Shown: piece after piece, positions 6,701 to 13,746 of the stretch
How the letters are laid out: every line of letters begins with the position of its first letter
How positions within the stretch are numbered: the stretch's first letter is position 1
Source: Flavobacterium psychrophilum
Lineage (GTDB): Bacteria; Bacteroidota; Bacteroidia; Flavobacteriales; Flavobacteriaceae
Length of the DNA stretch: 22,895 nt
Direction: 5' to 3'
Assembly (NCBI GenBank): GCA_003243255.1
Contig: QFQM01000066.1
Location: 1-22,895, forward strand
Position numbers and translations under genes: made by a program
Notes under the pieces: generated by a model
The model's input: only the letters and a program-made list of their open reading frames with translations
What the model was told of the DNA's origin: nothing
Databases searched by the model: none

Positions 6701-9532
6701 TACAACAGGTACTCTTGGAGAAGAACAAACAGATGTAAAGTTCCAGTTATAGAAAAAATAATATGTAGTACTAGTACCAGTAATATAACCATTAGTTACA
6801 CTACCTACTGAACCAATAGCATATGGGAATCCTCCTAAAGATGATTCACGCACCATAGCAGTACTTGACATCGCTAACAGCCTGTAACCAGTACCCACAG
6901 GAATAGTCCAGCCTAAGTTTACTGTATGCTGAACCGGAGTCGTTGAATTACCCGCCGGAACAGGAACAGTAATAGTCTGTAACTGAACTCCTGCATTATC
7001 TTTAAGAGCAATAACAAGGTTACCGGCAGCAGAGTCTGCAAGATATACATCTACCGAATTAAGTACAAAGCTTGAAGTCACATCAAATACAAGACCATAT
7101 TCTGAAGCAGTCGTGTTTGATGTTGCAGTTGTACTTACTCTTGCACCACCAGCAGTTGCTGTACCTAAAAGTTCAGTACCTGCATAAAAAGTTTTTGTAG
7201 CAATTACGTTAGGTGAGTAAGTAAGTCCTGTAGCAAGAGATGTACCTCCGGTAGCTACGTCATACCATTTAACTGTACCTGTAGAAGCTACTGAAAGAGC
7301 AACCGTACCTGATCCGCAATGTGAACCCGGAGTAGATCCCGTAATATCATCATAGTTACATAATGTTTTAAATGTTCCCGCAACTGTCCAGTCACTAAAG
7401 TCAGCACCACATGCTGTTCTTACAAACACATAATAAGTTGTAGACGATGTCAGTGAACCAACATTTACTGTAGTAGCTGTAGTAGCTGTTCCCGCACCAG
7501 TTGGTGTTGTATTAGTTGTAGAAACCACATACTGATATCCTGTAGGAATACCTGCTGCCGGTACATTCCAGTTAATTGTAGCTCCGTTTTTCGTAATATT
7601 TGTTGTCGCTGTTAAAATAGGCTTATCGCAAGCAGGAACAGCTTCAACAACAACACTTCCTATATGAAAATCATAGTTAGGTGTATCATCAATAGGACCT
7701 TCAGTTCCCTGGAAGCCTATTTGTACAGTTTGTCCAATATATGAAGCAGGTATATTTACAACAAAGTCAGTAAGCGCATTGGTAAGCGTAGTTGTATTTG
7801 CAGCAGAGAAAGTATATAAAGCTGTCCATGTTGCACCACAGTCTGTACTTATCTGTACAGTTACCTTATCATCTGTACCCTGCATACCCGTAGCATTGGC
7901 AGTAGCCGCAGCGTTATTTGTTATTGCAGCTTTAAATTTTACCCTCGATGCAGCTGCAATTGCTAATTTTGGAGAAATAATCCACTCATTCTTAGAATTT
8001 GAAGTAAGGTTAATTCTTGCTGTAGTAGCAGTAAAAGCTGTCGAATTTGTCCATGATGATGTTAGCCCCGCCGGATTTGCAGTTGTAGGAGTTGCTCCCG
8101 CAGCTGTTGTAATAGCGGCTTCAAACCAGCCAACCGAAGCTGTAGCCATATTAGCACCAGTAAATCCTGTAAAACTATTAGTAGCAGGTATGCTTCCTAC
8201 AACAGGTGTAGTTATTGTTAACCCGTTAGTTCCAGTTGTTGTACTAAAATAAACGTCGTAAGGACCAGATCCACATCTGTTATAATCAAACACCTTTACG
8301 TAATATGTCGTTCCACAAGTTAAACCTGTAACAGTTACAGAAGTTCCTGTACCATCATATATAAGCTGCTGCCCTGATCCCGTGTAAGCTGTCGCTGCCG
8401 TGTAAGCAGGTATAGCAGTACCTGATACCGGATTTGTTATTGGCGCTGTACTGATATACACAGCTCTTCTTGAACCATTACCTATTGTCCATGATAATGC
8501 CGTTGAAGTAAATCCGGTATTACCCTGAAGTAAAGCTGTAGCCTGCGTAGTTGGTGCCGACGGACCAATAGACACAACTGAAGAAGTTGCAAAAGCACTA
8601 CTGTTTGTACATGTCGTTTTTAATCTGTATTGAATACCTGTTCCTACAAGTGCAGGAGGTGTATATGTAGTTGTAGTTTGTCCGGAGCCTCCTACTGCAT
8701 TTGCCCATGTAGTTCCATTATTAGTAGACTCTTCCCATTGATAAACAATACCCGGTACTGCCGGTGCAATTCCTGTTGCAGTTATAGCACCAGGTAAATC
8801 ACCTGTACAGGCATATTTCGAAGCAGGAGAAATTGTTCCTGCAACAGGAGTTCCTGTACATGCCGGCCCTTGCTGCATATAAAATCTAACTCTTGGCTTA
8901 GCTGTCTGAGTAGCAGTAGAGGTAGTAACCCCGCATTGATCAGAACCGTCTGCCTGGATAGATCTATAGCTGTTTGTTACCCCCGTATAAGTCCAGCATT
9001 GTCCATGTGCTGTAGAACTGAACCCTAAGTACGGAGCATCTTTAAAACAGATATCTACCAAAATATTGTCTGTACCATTCCAGTTAAAAGGTGTATCAAA
9101 GTTTATGTCATTAAAACCCGTTGCAGGAACATAAGCCGATGCGTTTTTAACCGTTGTAAGCGGAGTTACAAAAGTGGTCGTTGGGATATCAGCAGTTGTG
9201 ATATGCGCCATTTTAATAGTATAATCCGGCAAACCGCCTGCACCGGTATAAGCCACAGATACATCCCAGGCTAACCTTTGGATATTACCTGCTGCCGCAC
9301 CTGACGCTATAAGCTCTGCTGCAGTATATACTACTTGTATTCTGCGGCTATTGTAGTAGCCGCTCACAGGGCTTGTGGTAGTATTACCACTTTGTGCAGA
9401 TTGTGCACCTAAAGTGACATACCCCTGTGCGAGGGACGAAAAGCTTGTTAACAAAAATAACATAACGGCCAGCATTTGGACATACCGACTAACATTAGAT
9501 CTGAAAAAAGCAACATGTGTAATTTTCTTCAT
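3737..9532 (-). CDS. Giant multidomain T9SS-secreted surface protein (adhesin-like)
   Basis: Secreted or surface-attached protein of 1931 residues. The signal peptide covers about 1-36 (hydrophobic core 18-34, cleavage near SSLAQ). Rough order: beta-sandwich module A (37-222), Ig-like (223-325), fibronectin-like (326-440), cleaved-adhesin/jelly-roll-like module (447-635) containing NEWIISPKL, fibronectin III (635-728), Ig-like from 730 interrupted by a module at about 790-935, Ig-like (948-1020), Ig-like from about 1030 interrupted by a second copy of module A (1056-1250). Five 76-residue repeats follow (1314-1693), then more degenerate copies and a type A sorting tail (1858-1931) starting FYPNPV. 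Composition is Ala/Thr/Gly/Val-rich and Lys-poor. I see no catalytic domain, so adhesion, gliding or matrix binding is inferred only from architecture. It is flanked by its own promoter and terminator. Confidence 0.93.
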   Translation of the reverse strand: MKKITHVAFFRSNVSRYVQMLAVMLFLLTSFSSLAQGYVTLGAQSAQSGNTTTSPVSGYYNSRRIQVVYTAAELIASGAAAGNIQRLAWDVSVAYTGAGGLPDYTIKMAHITTADIPTTTFVTPLTTVKNASAYVPATGFNDINFDTPFNWNGTDNILVDICFKDAPYLGFSSTAHGQCWTYTGVTNSYRSIQADGSDQCGVTTSTATQTAKPRVRFYMQQGPACTGTPVAGTISPASKYACTGDLPGAITATGIAPAVPGIVYQWEESTNNGTTWANAVGGSGQTTTTYTPPALVGTGIQYRLKTTCTNSSAFATSSVVSIGPSAPTTQATALLQGNTGFTSTALSWTIGNGSRRAVYISTAPITNPVSGTAIPAYTAATAYTGSGQQLIYDGTGTSVTVTGLTCGTTYYVKVFDYNRCGSGPYDVYFSTTTGTNGLTITTPVVGSIPATNSFTGFTGANMATASVGWFEAAITTAAGATPTTANPAGLTSSWTNSTAFTATTARINLTSNSKNEWIISPKLAIAAASRVKFKAAITNNAAATANATGMQGTDDKVTVQISTDCGATWTALYTFSAANTTTLTNALTDFVVNIPASYIGQTVQIGFQGTEGPIDDTPNYDFHIGSVVVEAVPACDKPILTATTNITKNGATINWNVPAAGIPTGYQYVVSTTNTTPTGAGTATTATTVNVGSLTSSTTYYVFVRTACGADFSDWTVAGTFKTLCNYDDITGSTPGSHCGSGTVALSVASTGTVKWYDVATGGTSLATGLTYSPNVIATKTFYAGTELLGTATAGGARVSTTATSNTTASEYGLVFDVTSSFVLNSVDVYLADSAAGNLVIALKDNAGVQLQTITVPVPAGNSTTPVQHTVNLGWTIPVGTGYRLLAMSSTAMVRESSLGGFPYAIGSVGSVTNGYITGTSTTYYFFYNWNFTSVCSSPRVPVVATINTPPAFTLSGNPAAVCTGLTTAAVTITAGAADYNTYTWSPSAGVSGSAAAGWTFNPAVSTVYTLQASSATCNAVPVTVNVTINPYPNALVIPAAIGVCEGQSQALTVTGGIITKTGTIGTGTTAPGTTSYPNPLSAYYGGTKTQILFTETELLAMGMANGNTISSISFDMFASVANALTDMQIRLGATTNTNLTAGIVPSTGLTTVYNGTYTPTAGATGFVALNLTTPYTYTGGNLVIEVVHNAGNGGNGSGTRTNTTTTTFDSVYTQAKDNVAGGVPGFDAEATYSISATSTSRPNIRFDYNVINPVVWSPVTGLYTDAAATVAYTGQNLKTVYAKPTAATTYTITATSAGGCATTATTNVTITVTAAPTVPAATQEFCNAGTVANLVATGTGIKWYAAATGGTALAPTTALVNNTQYFASQTVGGCESVARTGRTAVINVVAAPTIANTTQTFCNVGTVAELLPNDASIKWYAASTGGTALLSTEALVDGTQYYASQTVNGCEGLVRTAVTVSLNVVAAPAISNDQQVFCNNATVADLLPNDANIKWYSSATGGTALLSTDALVSGTTYYASQTVNGCEGLLRGAVTATVLVTPAPSINDMTPVFCNSATVADLIPNDASIKWYAAATGGIVLASTEALVDGTSYFASQTVDGCEGIIRTEVIATINVTAAPTGDDEQEFCGSAVVGDLSAEGDTITWFDAETAGNALTADVALVDGTVYYASQSIDGCEGLTRFAVTAVIHNVVADAPADVNVCTEYVLPALTSGAYFTEAGGQGTELAAGSAVTETTTVYVYAQEGTDVVCSDENSFVVTVANIPAPTGDASQTIEANPITDAFVSDLQADAQGTITWYATLADAQAGTNPLAADTPLVQGATYYATQTVDTCTSVEALAVTVDIVLDREGFDIKAFSFYPNPVKDILNLSYSSEITSVTVFNLLGQKVIAQHTNATDVRVDMSSLADGAYIVNVASGNTVKTIKVIKKQ
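4454..5593 (-). repeat. Five tandem 228-bp (76-aa) Ig-like repeats inside the giant gene
   Basis: The stretch is exactly 1140 bp, five times 228. Each copy contains a FCN or FCG motif, IKWY (ITWF in the last), ATGG or similar, an ALV(D/N/S)GT-like turn, Y(Y/F)ASQ and GCE(G/S). The FC codons fall near 5548, 5321, 5093, 4865 and 4640. Copies 2-4 are most alike; copy 5 is more diverged and acidic, and further degenerate copies follow toward the C-terminus. Two cysteines per repeat (FC and GC) could form an intradomain disulfide after export. Confidence 0.88.
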
Positions 9533-9592
9533 AAAAAATGATTAATTAATTAAAAGTCAATAAAAATAGCTTTTTTAGTTACGCATATAACA

Positions 9593-9600
9593 CAAATATA
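9593..9600 (-). promoter_or_regulatory. -7 box TATATTTG of the giant surface-protein gene
   Basis: An exact TAnnTTTG match about 60 bp before the ATG at 9532, giving a leader of about 55 nt that contains a TTAATTAATTAAT stretch. There is no TTG at the normal -33 distance; that position is occupied by a 20-bp palindrome (9610-9629). Confidence 0.55.
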
Positions 9601-9609
9601 CGCTTGAGT

Positions 9610-9629
9610 TATATTTTTATAAAAATATA
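9610..9629. promoter_or_regulatory. 20-bp perfect AT-only palindrome, possible operator
   Basis: TATATTTTTATAAAAATATA reads the same on both strands. It begins 9 bp upstream of the -7 box of the giant gene and so covers the -33 region. It could bind a dimeric regulator or simply be AT-rich promoter DNA. It is the most distinctive element of the 300-bp gap 9533-9832; the rest of that gap holds the promoter, a terminator and otherwise unremarkable AT-rich DNA. Confidence 0.35.
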
Positions 9630-9763
9630 TGCGATACTTAAAATTTATTACATTTATTTCAAGATAATTTTAGGATAAGATTAATTAATTGATAATTAAC
9701 CAATATTTTGGAGTTAAATTTGTAACAAAAGTCTATCTGACTACTAGACATTTAGACATATCA

Positions 9764-9796
9764 ACAAAAAAAGTCCCTTTTGAGGACTTTTTTTGT
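9764..9796 (-). terminator. Rho-independent terminator after fabV
   Basis: A 13-bp stem, 9764-9776 with 9784-9796, has a GTCC/GGAC core, A/T-rich flanks and a 7-nt loop. It lies 37 bp after the fabV stop. The A and T runs on both sides would let it work in either direction, although only minus-strand genes flank it. Confidence 0.85.
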
Positions 9797-9832
9797 CAGA
9801 ATGACAATGTTTTTTATTTTTTTTAACAAGTC

Positions 9833-11023
9833 TTATTTGATGCTTTCAACATTTACTAATTCATTAGTATCTGCCTTATAATCAACATTTGGATAATCAA
9901 ATCCGAAAAGGTTATAAAAATCTTTTCTATACCCTTCTAAGTCACCTATCTGGGCTAGATTATCAGTATCAGCTTCTTTCCAAAGTTCGGCAACTTTAGC
10001 CTGTACATCATCACGCATTTCCCAATCATCAATCCTGATCCTTCCTTTATCATCAACCGGTACTTCTGTGCCATTGTAAAGCCTGTCAGCATATAAACGC
10101 TGAATCTGCTCAATGGTACCTTCATGGATCCCCATTTCTTTCATTGTTTTATACAGCAATGATATATATAAAGGAATAACCGGTATAGCAGAACTCGCCT
10201 GTGTAACTAATGCTTTGTTTACAGAAACATAAGCTTTACCATGAATATCTTTAAGTTTATCTGTGATTTCAAAAGCAGTAGCCTCAAGGTGGTCTTTAGC
10301 ACGGCCAATAGTACCTTTTCTGTAAACCGCTTCTGTTAATGAAGGACCAATATAAGAATAAGCAACTGTAAGTGCCCCTTCAGCAAGTACACCGGCATCT
10401 TTAAGGGCATCAATCCACATTGCCCAGTCTTCACCTCCCATAACGGTTACGGTATTCTCTATATCTTCTTCAACAGCTGGTGCAATAGAAACTTCAGATA
10501 CTTTACCTGTATGGAAATCAACTGTTTTATTTGAAAACGTCTGTCCGATTGGCTTTAGCGCCGAACGGTGAAGAACTCCTGTTTCAGGATGCATACGCAC
10601 AGGAGAGGCAAGACTGTAAACAATAAGATCTACCTGACCAAGATCAGCCTTGATAAGATCAATAACTTCTTGTTTTACTTCTTTAGAAAACGCATCTCCA
10701 TTGATGCTCTTTGCATAAAGTCCGGCAGCATGTGCTTCTTTTTCAAAAGCCGCTGAGTTATACCATCCCGGAGAAGCAGTTTTTCCTTCTGCCGCCGGCT
10801 TTTCGAAGAACACACCTATTGTAGCAGCGTTGCTTCCAAAAGCGCTTGTAATTCTTGAAGAAAGTCCAAATCCTGTAGAAGATCCAATAACCAGTACTTT
10901 TTTAGCACCATTTATTTCTCCTTTAGACTTTACATATTCTATTTGTTGTTTTACATTTTGCGCAGCACCGTCCGGATGGGCAGTAAGGCAAATGAATCCT
11001 CTCATTCTTGGTTCAATAATCAT
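9833..11023 (-). CDS. fabV: FabV/Ter-type trans-2-enoyl-ACP/CoA reductase (NADH)
   Basis: Reduces the trans-2 double bond of enoyl-ACP or enoyl-CoA using NADH, the last step of each fatty-acid elongation cycle, in the cytoplasm. The 396-residue length and the opening MIIEPRMRGFICLTAHP are typical of FabV, which fixes the start. The nucleotide-binding motif GSSTGFGLSSR is at 47-57. An acidic residue after the second beta strand (E74 in FFEKP) suggests NADH preference. The catalytic Y-x8-K is Y234 and K243 in YRKGTIGRAK. VTQASSAIPVIPLYISLLYK forms the substrate-side helix. It has a single-gene transcription unit with its own strong promoter and terminator. FabV-type reductases are generally less sensitive to triclosan than FabI; whether a FabI also exists in the genome is unknown. 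Confidence 0.96.
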   Translation of the reverse strand: MIIEPRMRGFICLTAHPDGAAQNVKQQIEYVKSKGEINGAKKVLVIGSSTGFGLSSRITSAFGSNAATIGVFFEKPAAEGKTASPGWYNSAAFEKEAHAAGLYAKSINGDAFSKEVKQEVIDLIKADLGQVDLIVYSLASPVRMHPETGVLHRSALKPIGQTFSNKTVDFHTGKVSEVSIAPAVEEDIENTVTVMGGEDWAMWIDALKDAGVLAEGALTVAYSYIGPSLTEAVYRKGTIGRAKDHLEATAFEITDKLKDIHGKAYVSVNKALVTQASSAIPVIPLYISLLYKTMKEMGIHEGTIEQIQRLYADRLYNGTEVPVDDKGRIRIDDWEMRDDVQAKVAELWKEADTDNLAQIGDLEGYRKDFYNLFGFDYPNVDYKADTNELVNVESIK

Positions 11024-11071
11024 ATCCTTAAAATAACAGTATTATTTATTAGTTTGTTTTATAGTGGTACG

Positions 11072-11101
11072 CAAAGATAAAGCGTTTTTTTAGTTAAGCA
11101 A
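11072..11101 (-). promoter_or_regulatory. fabV promoter, TTG-N19-TATCTTTG
   Basis: The minus strand has TTG at 11099-11101, exactly 19 bp, then TATCTTTG at 11072-11079. Both boxes match the Bacteroidota sigma-A consensus. The -33 box lies inside the last codons of recN. The predicted leader is about 45 nt. Confidence 0.8.
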
Positions 11102-12742
11102 CGCCTCGGCATGCTTTAAGGCCGAATCCGATATATCTTTCCCCGAAAGCATTTCTGCAATTTCCTTTACCCTTTCTTCATGATTCAGCTTCTTCAGTTC
11201 TGATACGGTTGTTTCACCCTGGGTAGATTTGAAAACTTTGTACTGCTGATTACCCTTGGCAGCAATTTGAGGAAGGTGTGTAATCGCCAGTACCTGCATT
11301 TCACTACTCATTGCTTTCATGATATCGCCCATCTTATGAGCAATTTCACCGGAAACACCGGTATCTATCTCATCAAATATTATTGTAGGTAATTTTGAAT
11401 AGGCAGCCAGAACTGCTTTTACAGCCAGCATAATACGGGACATCTCCCCTCCTGAAGCAACTTTTTTAAGCAGCCCGAAATCAGTTCCTTTATTAGCAGA
11501 AAACAAAAGGTTTATAGCGTCTTTGCCATTTTTATGATATGCCTCTGTAAGAGAAACTTCAAAATTAAAACGGGCATTAGGCATACCAAGTTGTGCCAGT
11601 ATAGCTGTTATTTTTTCGGTAAGTACAGGAATAGCCTGTTTTCTCTTTTCATGAATCGTATTTGCTATAGCATCAATCTCTTCTTTTGCAACTGCTGCTT
11701 CAGCATTGAGCCTTTCAATGGTAACATCCATTTCGTCAGCCATCACAACTTTATTATCAAGAGATTCCTGTATAGCCAGTAATTCTTCTACTGTTGCCAC
11801 CTGATGCTTCTTTTGTAGGGTGTAAATTAGTTGCAATTTCTGGTTTATGAGTTTCAGCCTTTCAGGATCATCGCTAAGCTTTTCCGAAACTTCAGAAAGG
11901 CCGTCAACAACATCGTCAAATTCTATAACGAGACTATTTACCCTCTCAAAAAAAGCCATGTATTCGGGTGAAAGATTGCTGATCTTCTGCAAAGCTGCCT
12001 TAATCTCTTTAAGGTTTTGCAATGCACCTATCTGCTCTTCATTGGCAAACGCCAGCGAACGGCTTAACGATTCTTTTATGAATTCAACATTATTGAGTTT
12101 TTCAAGCTCGCCTTCCAATTCTTCCTGTTCACCGGCCTTAAGGTTAGCAGCTAGCAGCTCCTGTAATAAGAAAGTATTATAATCCTGTTCTTTAGACAGT
12201 GTTTCTTTTTGCTCCTGAAGTTTATTTAACTGAGCCTGAATTGATTTATAACCTACCAGCAGTTTTTTGTAAACCGAAACAATATCATTATTGTTTGCTA
12301 CAGCATCAATTATCTGTATTTGATACTGTTCGTCAGAAAGTTCACGTGTCTGTTGCTGTGAGTGAATATCAATAAGATTTGTGCCCAATTCCTGAAGTTC
12401 CTGAAGATTAACAGGACTGTCATTGACAAAAGCACGCGACTTACCCGAAGGCAGTATCTCTCTCCTGATTATAGTTACCTCATCATAATCCAGATCATTT
12501 TGTTCAAAAAATTCTTTTAAATCATAATCTGCAATCCTGAAATGAGCCTCAACTACACATTTCTGCTCCTTATCTTTTAAGGATGTAAGGTCTGCCCTGT
12601 TTCCAAGAACAAGGCCCAGCGCTCCAAGGAGAATAGATTTACCTGCACCCGTCTCACCCGTTATGGTAGACAGTTTATCCGGAAAATCGATATGAAGATG
12701 CTCAATAAGAGCAAAGTTTTTAATATGAAGTGTCTGCAACAT
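11090..12742 (-). CDS. recN: DNA repair protein RecN (SMC-like ATPase)
   Basis: Acts in double-strand break repair by recombination as an SMC-like ATPase that associates with DNA ends. The 550-residue length is normal. The N-terminal half of the ATPase has Walker A GETGAGKS at 29-36 and the conserved ALIEHLHIDF opening. A long coiled coil, rich in Glu, Gln and Lys, runs about 155-380. The C-terminal half has the signature VASGGEMSRIMLAVKAVL and Walker B TIIFDEIDTGVSG, then the RecN-typical QVLAITHLPQIAA. It lies between a DUF4835 gene with a terminator and fabV with its own promoter, so it is probably monocistronic. No SOS box was recognised. Confidence 0.97.
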   Translation of the reverse strand: MLQTLHIKNFALIEHLHIDFPDKLSTITGETGAGKSILLGALGLVLGNRADLTSLKDKEQKCVVEAHFRIADYDLKEFFEQNDLDYDEVTIIRREILPSGKSRAFVNDSPVNLQELQELGTNLIDIHSQQQTRELSDEQYQIQIIDAVANNNDIVSVYKKLLVGYKSIQAQLNKLQEQKETLSKEQDYNTFLLQELLAANLKAGEQEELEGELEKLNNVEFIKESLSRSLAFANEEQIGALQNLKEIKAALQKISNLSPEYMAFFERVNSLVIEFDDVVDGLSEVSEKLSDDPERLKLINQKLQLIYTLQKKHQVATVEELLAIQESLDNKVVMADEMDVTIERLNAEAAVAKEEIDAIANTIHEKRKQAIPVLTEKITAILAQLGMPNARFNFEVSLTEAYHKNGKDAINLLFSANKGTDFGLLKKVASGGEMSRIMLAVKAVLAAYSKLPTIIFDEIDTGVSGEIAHKMGDIMKAMSSEMQVLAITHLPQIAAKGNQQYKVFKSTQGETTVSELKKLNHEERVKEIAEMLSGKDISDSALKHAEALLN

Positions 12743-12762
12743 GTTGTTTACATAATACTATA

Positions 12763-12770
12763 CAAATATA
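12763..12770 (-). promoter_or_regulatory. -7 box TATATTTG of recN
   Basis: An exact TAnnTTTG match 20 bp before the recN ATG, implying a leader of about 15 nt. No clean TTG is present 19-21 bp upstream (TTCTGG lies there), so confidence rests on the -7 box and position. Confidence 0.55.
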
Positions 12771-12808
12771 ACATTTAGCAATAAATAAGACCAGAAAGCT
12801 GCATAAAT

Positions 12809-12833
12809 AAAAAAGCCTGCAAACTTGCAGGCT
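12809..12833 (-). terminator. Terminator after the DUF4835/porD-like gene
   Basis: AGCCTGC-type stem: 12814-12822 is complementary to 12825-12833, with effectively 7-8 pairs around a short loop. It is followed on the minus strand by six T (12814 down to 12809). It lies 20 bp past the stop at 12853 and ends the bamD operon before recN. Confidence 0.8.
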
Positions 12834-12852
12834 GTATCGAATATAAGTTCAT

Positions 12853-13746
12853 TTATCGTATCTGGCTCCATTTAGAACCATTAGTCGGAGAGATCTTATT
12901 CAGGATATCTACAAGCTCGGTAAGCGTTATCGATGGCCCTCCTGAAAACATCCCAACAATTTCATCAGACTTAGCATCAAAAAACACCCTTGTCAAAAAT
13001 GCATTCGGACGAACACTCTGTACCTTCGCTAAGGTTTTTAGTGCGTCTATAGTTTTTTCTTTTGCTAATTTCTGATCGTCAGCCATTTTATCAAGCGCCA
13101 GAAAATGGTATTCGTATAAGGCATCCCTAAAAGGTGTAAAAGTATTTGACAAAAGGTCGTTTACAAGAAAAAACCTGTTTTGGTTAGTACCTTCCTGCTG
13201 TCCCCAGCCTTTGTAACCGCTACCGGCACCAAGGCTTGCTATATTTTGTGCCACCTGATAATATTCTGTCCCTCCACCTTTTTGAAAAGAATCTGCATCA
13301 AGCCCAATAATTATATTAGCGTAAAATGCAATTACACCAACAAGGTTATTGGAATCAAAACTATTAGGGTTAAAAAACAGGTTATCTCCTTCATTATACC
13401 TAAAATTAAAATCTTTGTCATTAAAATTAAATATAGGAGAAGAAAAGGTAGAATTATAAACAGGTCGCGAAGACTGAACCTGTATAGTTGCAGTAAACGC
13501 AGGCGCAGTATACCCTGAAAGATTTATAATCATCGAACATTCAATACGCTCATTCGACTCAAAATTTCTGTTTGTCCAGCGTGTATTATTTACAAAATCC
13601 GTAAGTGCGCGTTCAAGCGTCTTAAAAATCTGTGTATTAGCATCAGTAACACGATCGTAATTTATCTTCACGTTACAATTTAGCTCCTGCGCTTCCGCCA
13701 TTGAGCCAAACATAACCAATACTGCTGCCACTAGCCATTTATACAT
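12853..13746 (-). CDS. DUF4835 family exported protein (PorD-type)
   Basis: Exported protein of 297 residues with a clear Sec signal peptide (1-19, cleavage after AEA). It matches the Bacteroidota-specific DUF4835 family, recognised by the early RVTDANTQIFKTLERALTDFVNN segment, the central region around residues 140-190 (IIGLDADSFQKGGGTEYY) and the ending PTNGSKW. As I recall, recent annotations call this family type IX secretion protein PorD; the name rests on memory and the mechanism is not visible here. It overlaps the end of coaBC by 8 bp and is the last gene of the bamD-rpoZ-coaBC operon. A link to outer-membrane assembly or secretion is therefore plausible. A T9SS cargo gene lies 3.3 kb away. 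Confidence 0.82.
   Translation of the reverse strand: MYKWLVAAVLVMFGSMAEAQELNCNVKINYDRVTDANTQIFKTLERALTDFVNNTRWTNRNFESNERIECSMIINLSGYTAPAFTATIQVQSSRPVYNSTFSSPIFNFNDKDFNFRYNEGDNLFFNPNSFDSNNLVGVIAFYANIIIGLDADSFQKGGGTEYYQVAQNIASLGAGSGYKGWGQQEGTNQNRFFLVNDLLSNTFTPFRDALYEYHFLALDKMADDQKLAKEKTIDALKTLAKVQSVRPNAFLTRVFFDAKSDEIVGMFSGGPSITLTELVDILNKISPTNGSKWSQIR

Noticed and set aside
7779..8252. A 157-codon plus-strand open frame inside the giant gene, Val/Ala-rich
   Set aside because: It is the antisense shadow of the Ala/Thr-rich minus-strand protein; its composition mirrors that gene and it has no promoter box or family match.
9582..9633. Inverted repeat CGCATAT...ATATGCG flanking the giant-gene promoter, suggesting an invertible phase-variable promoter
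   Set aside because: The arms are only 7 bp, shorter than known Bacteroidota invertons, and no recombinase gene lies nearby; AT-rich DNA gives such pairs by chance.
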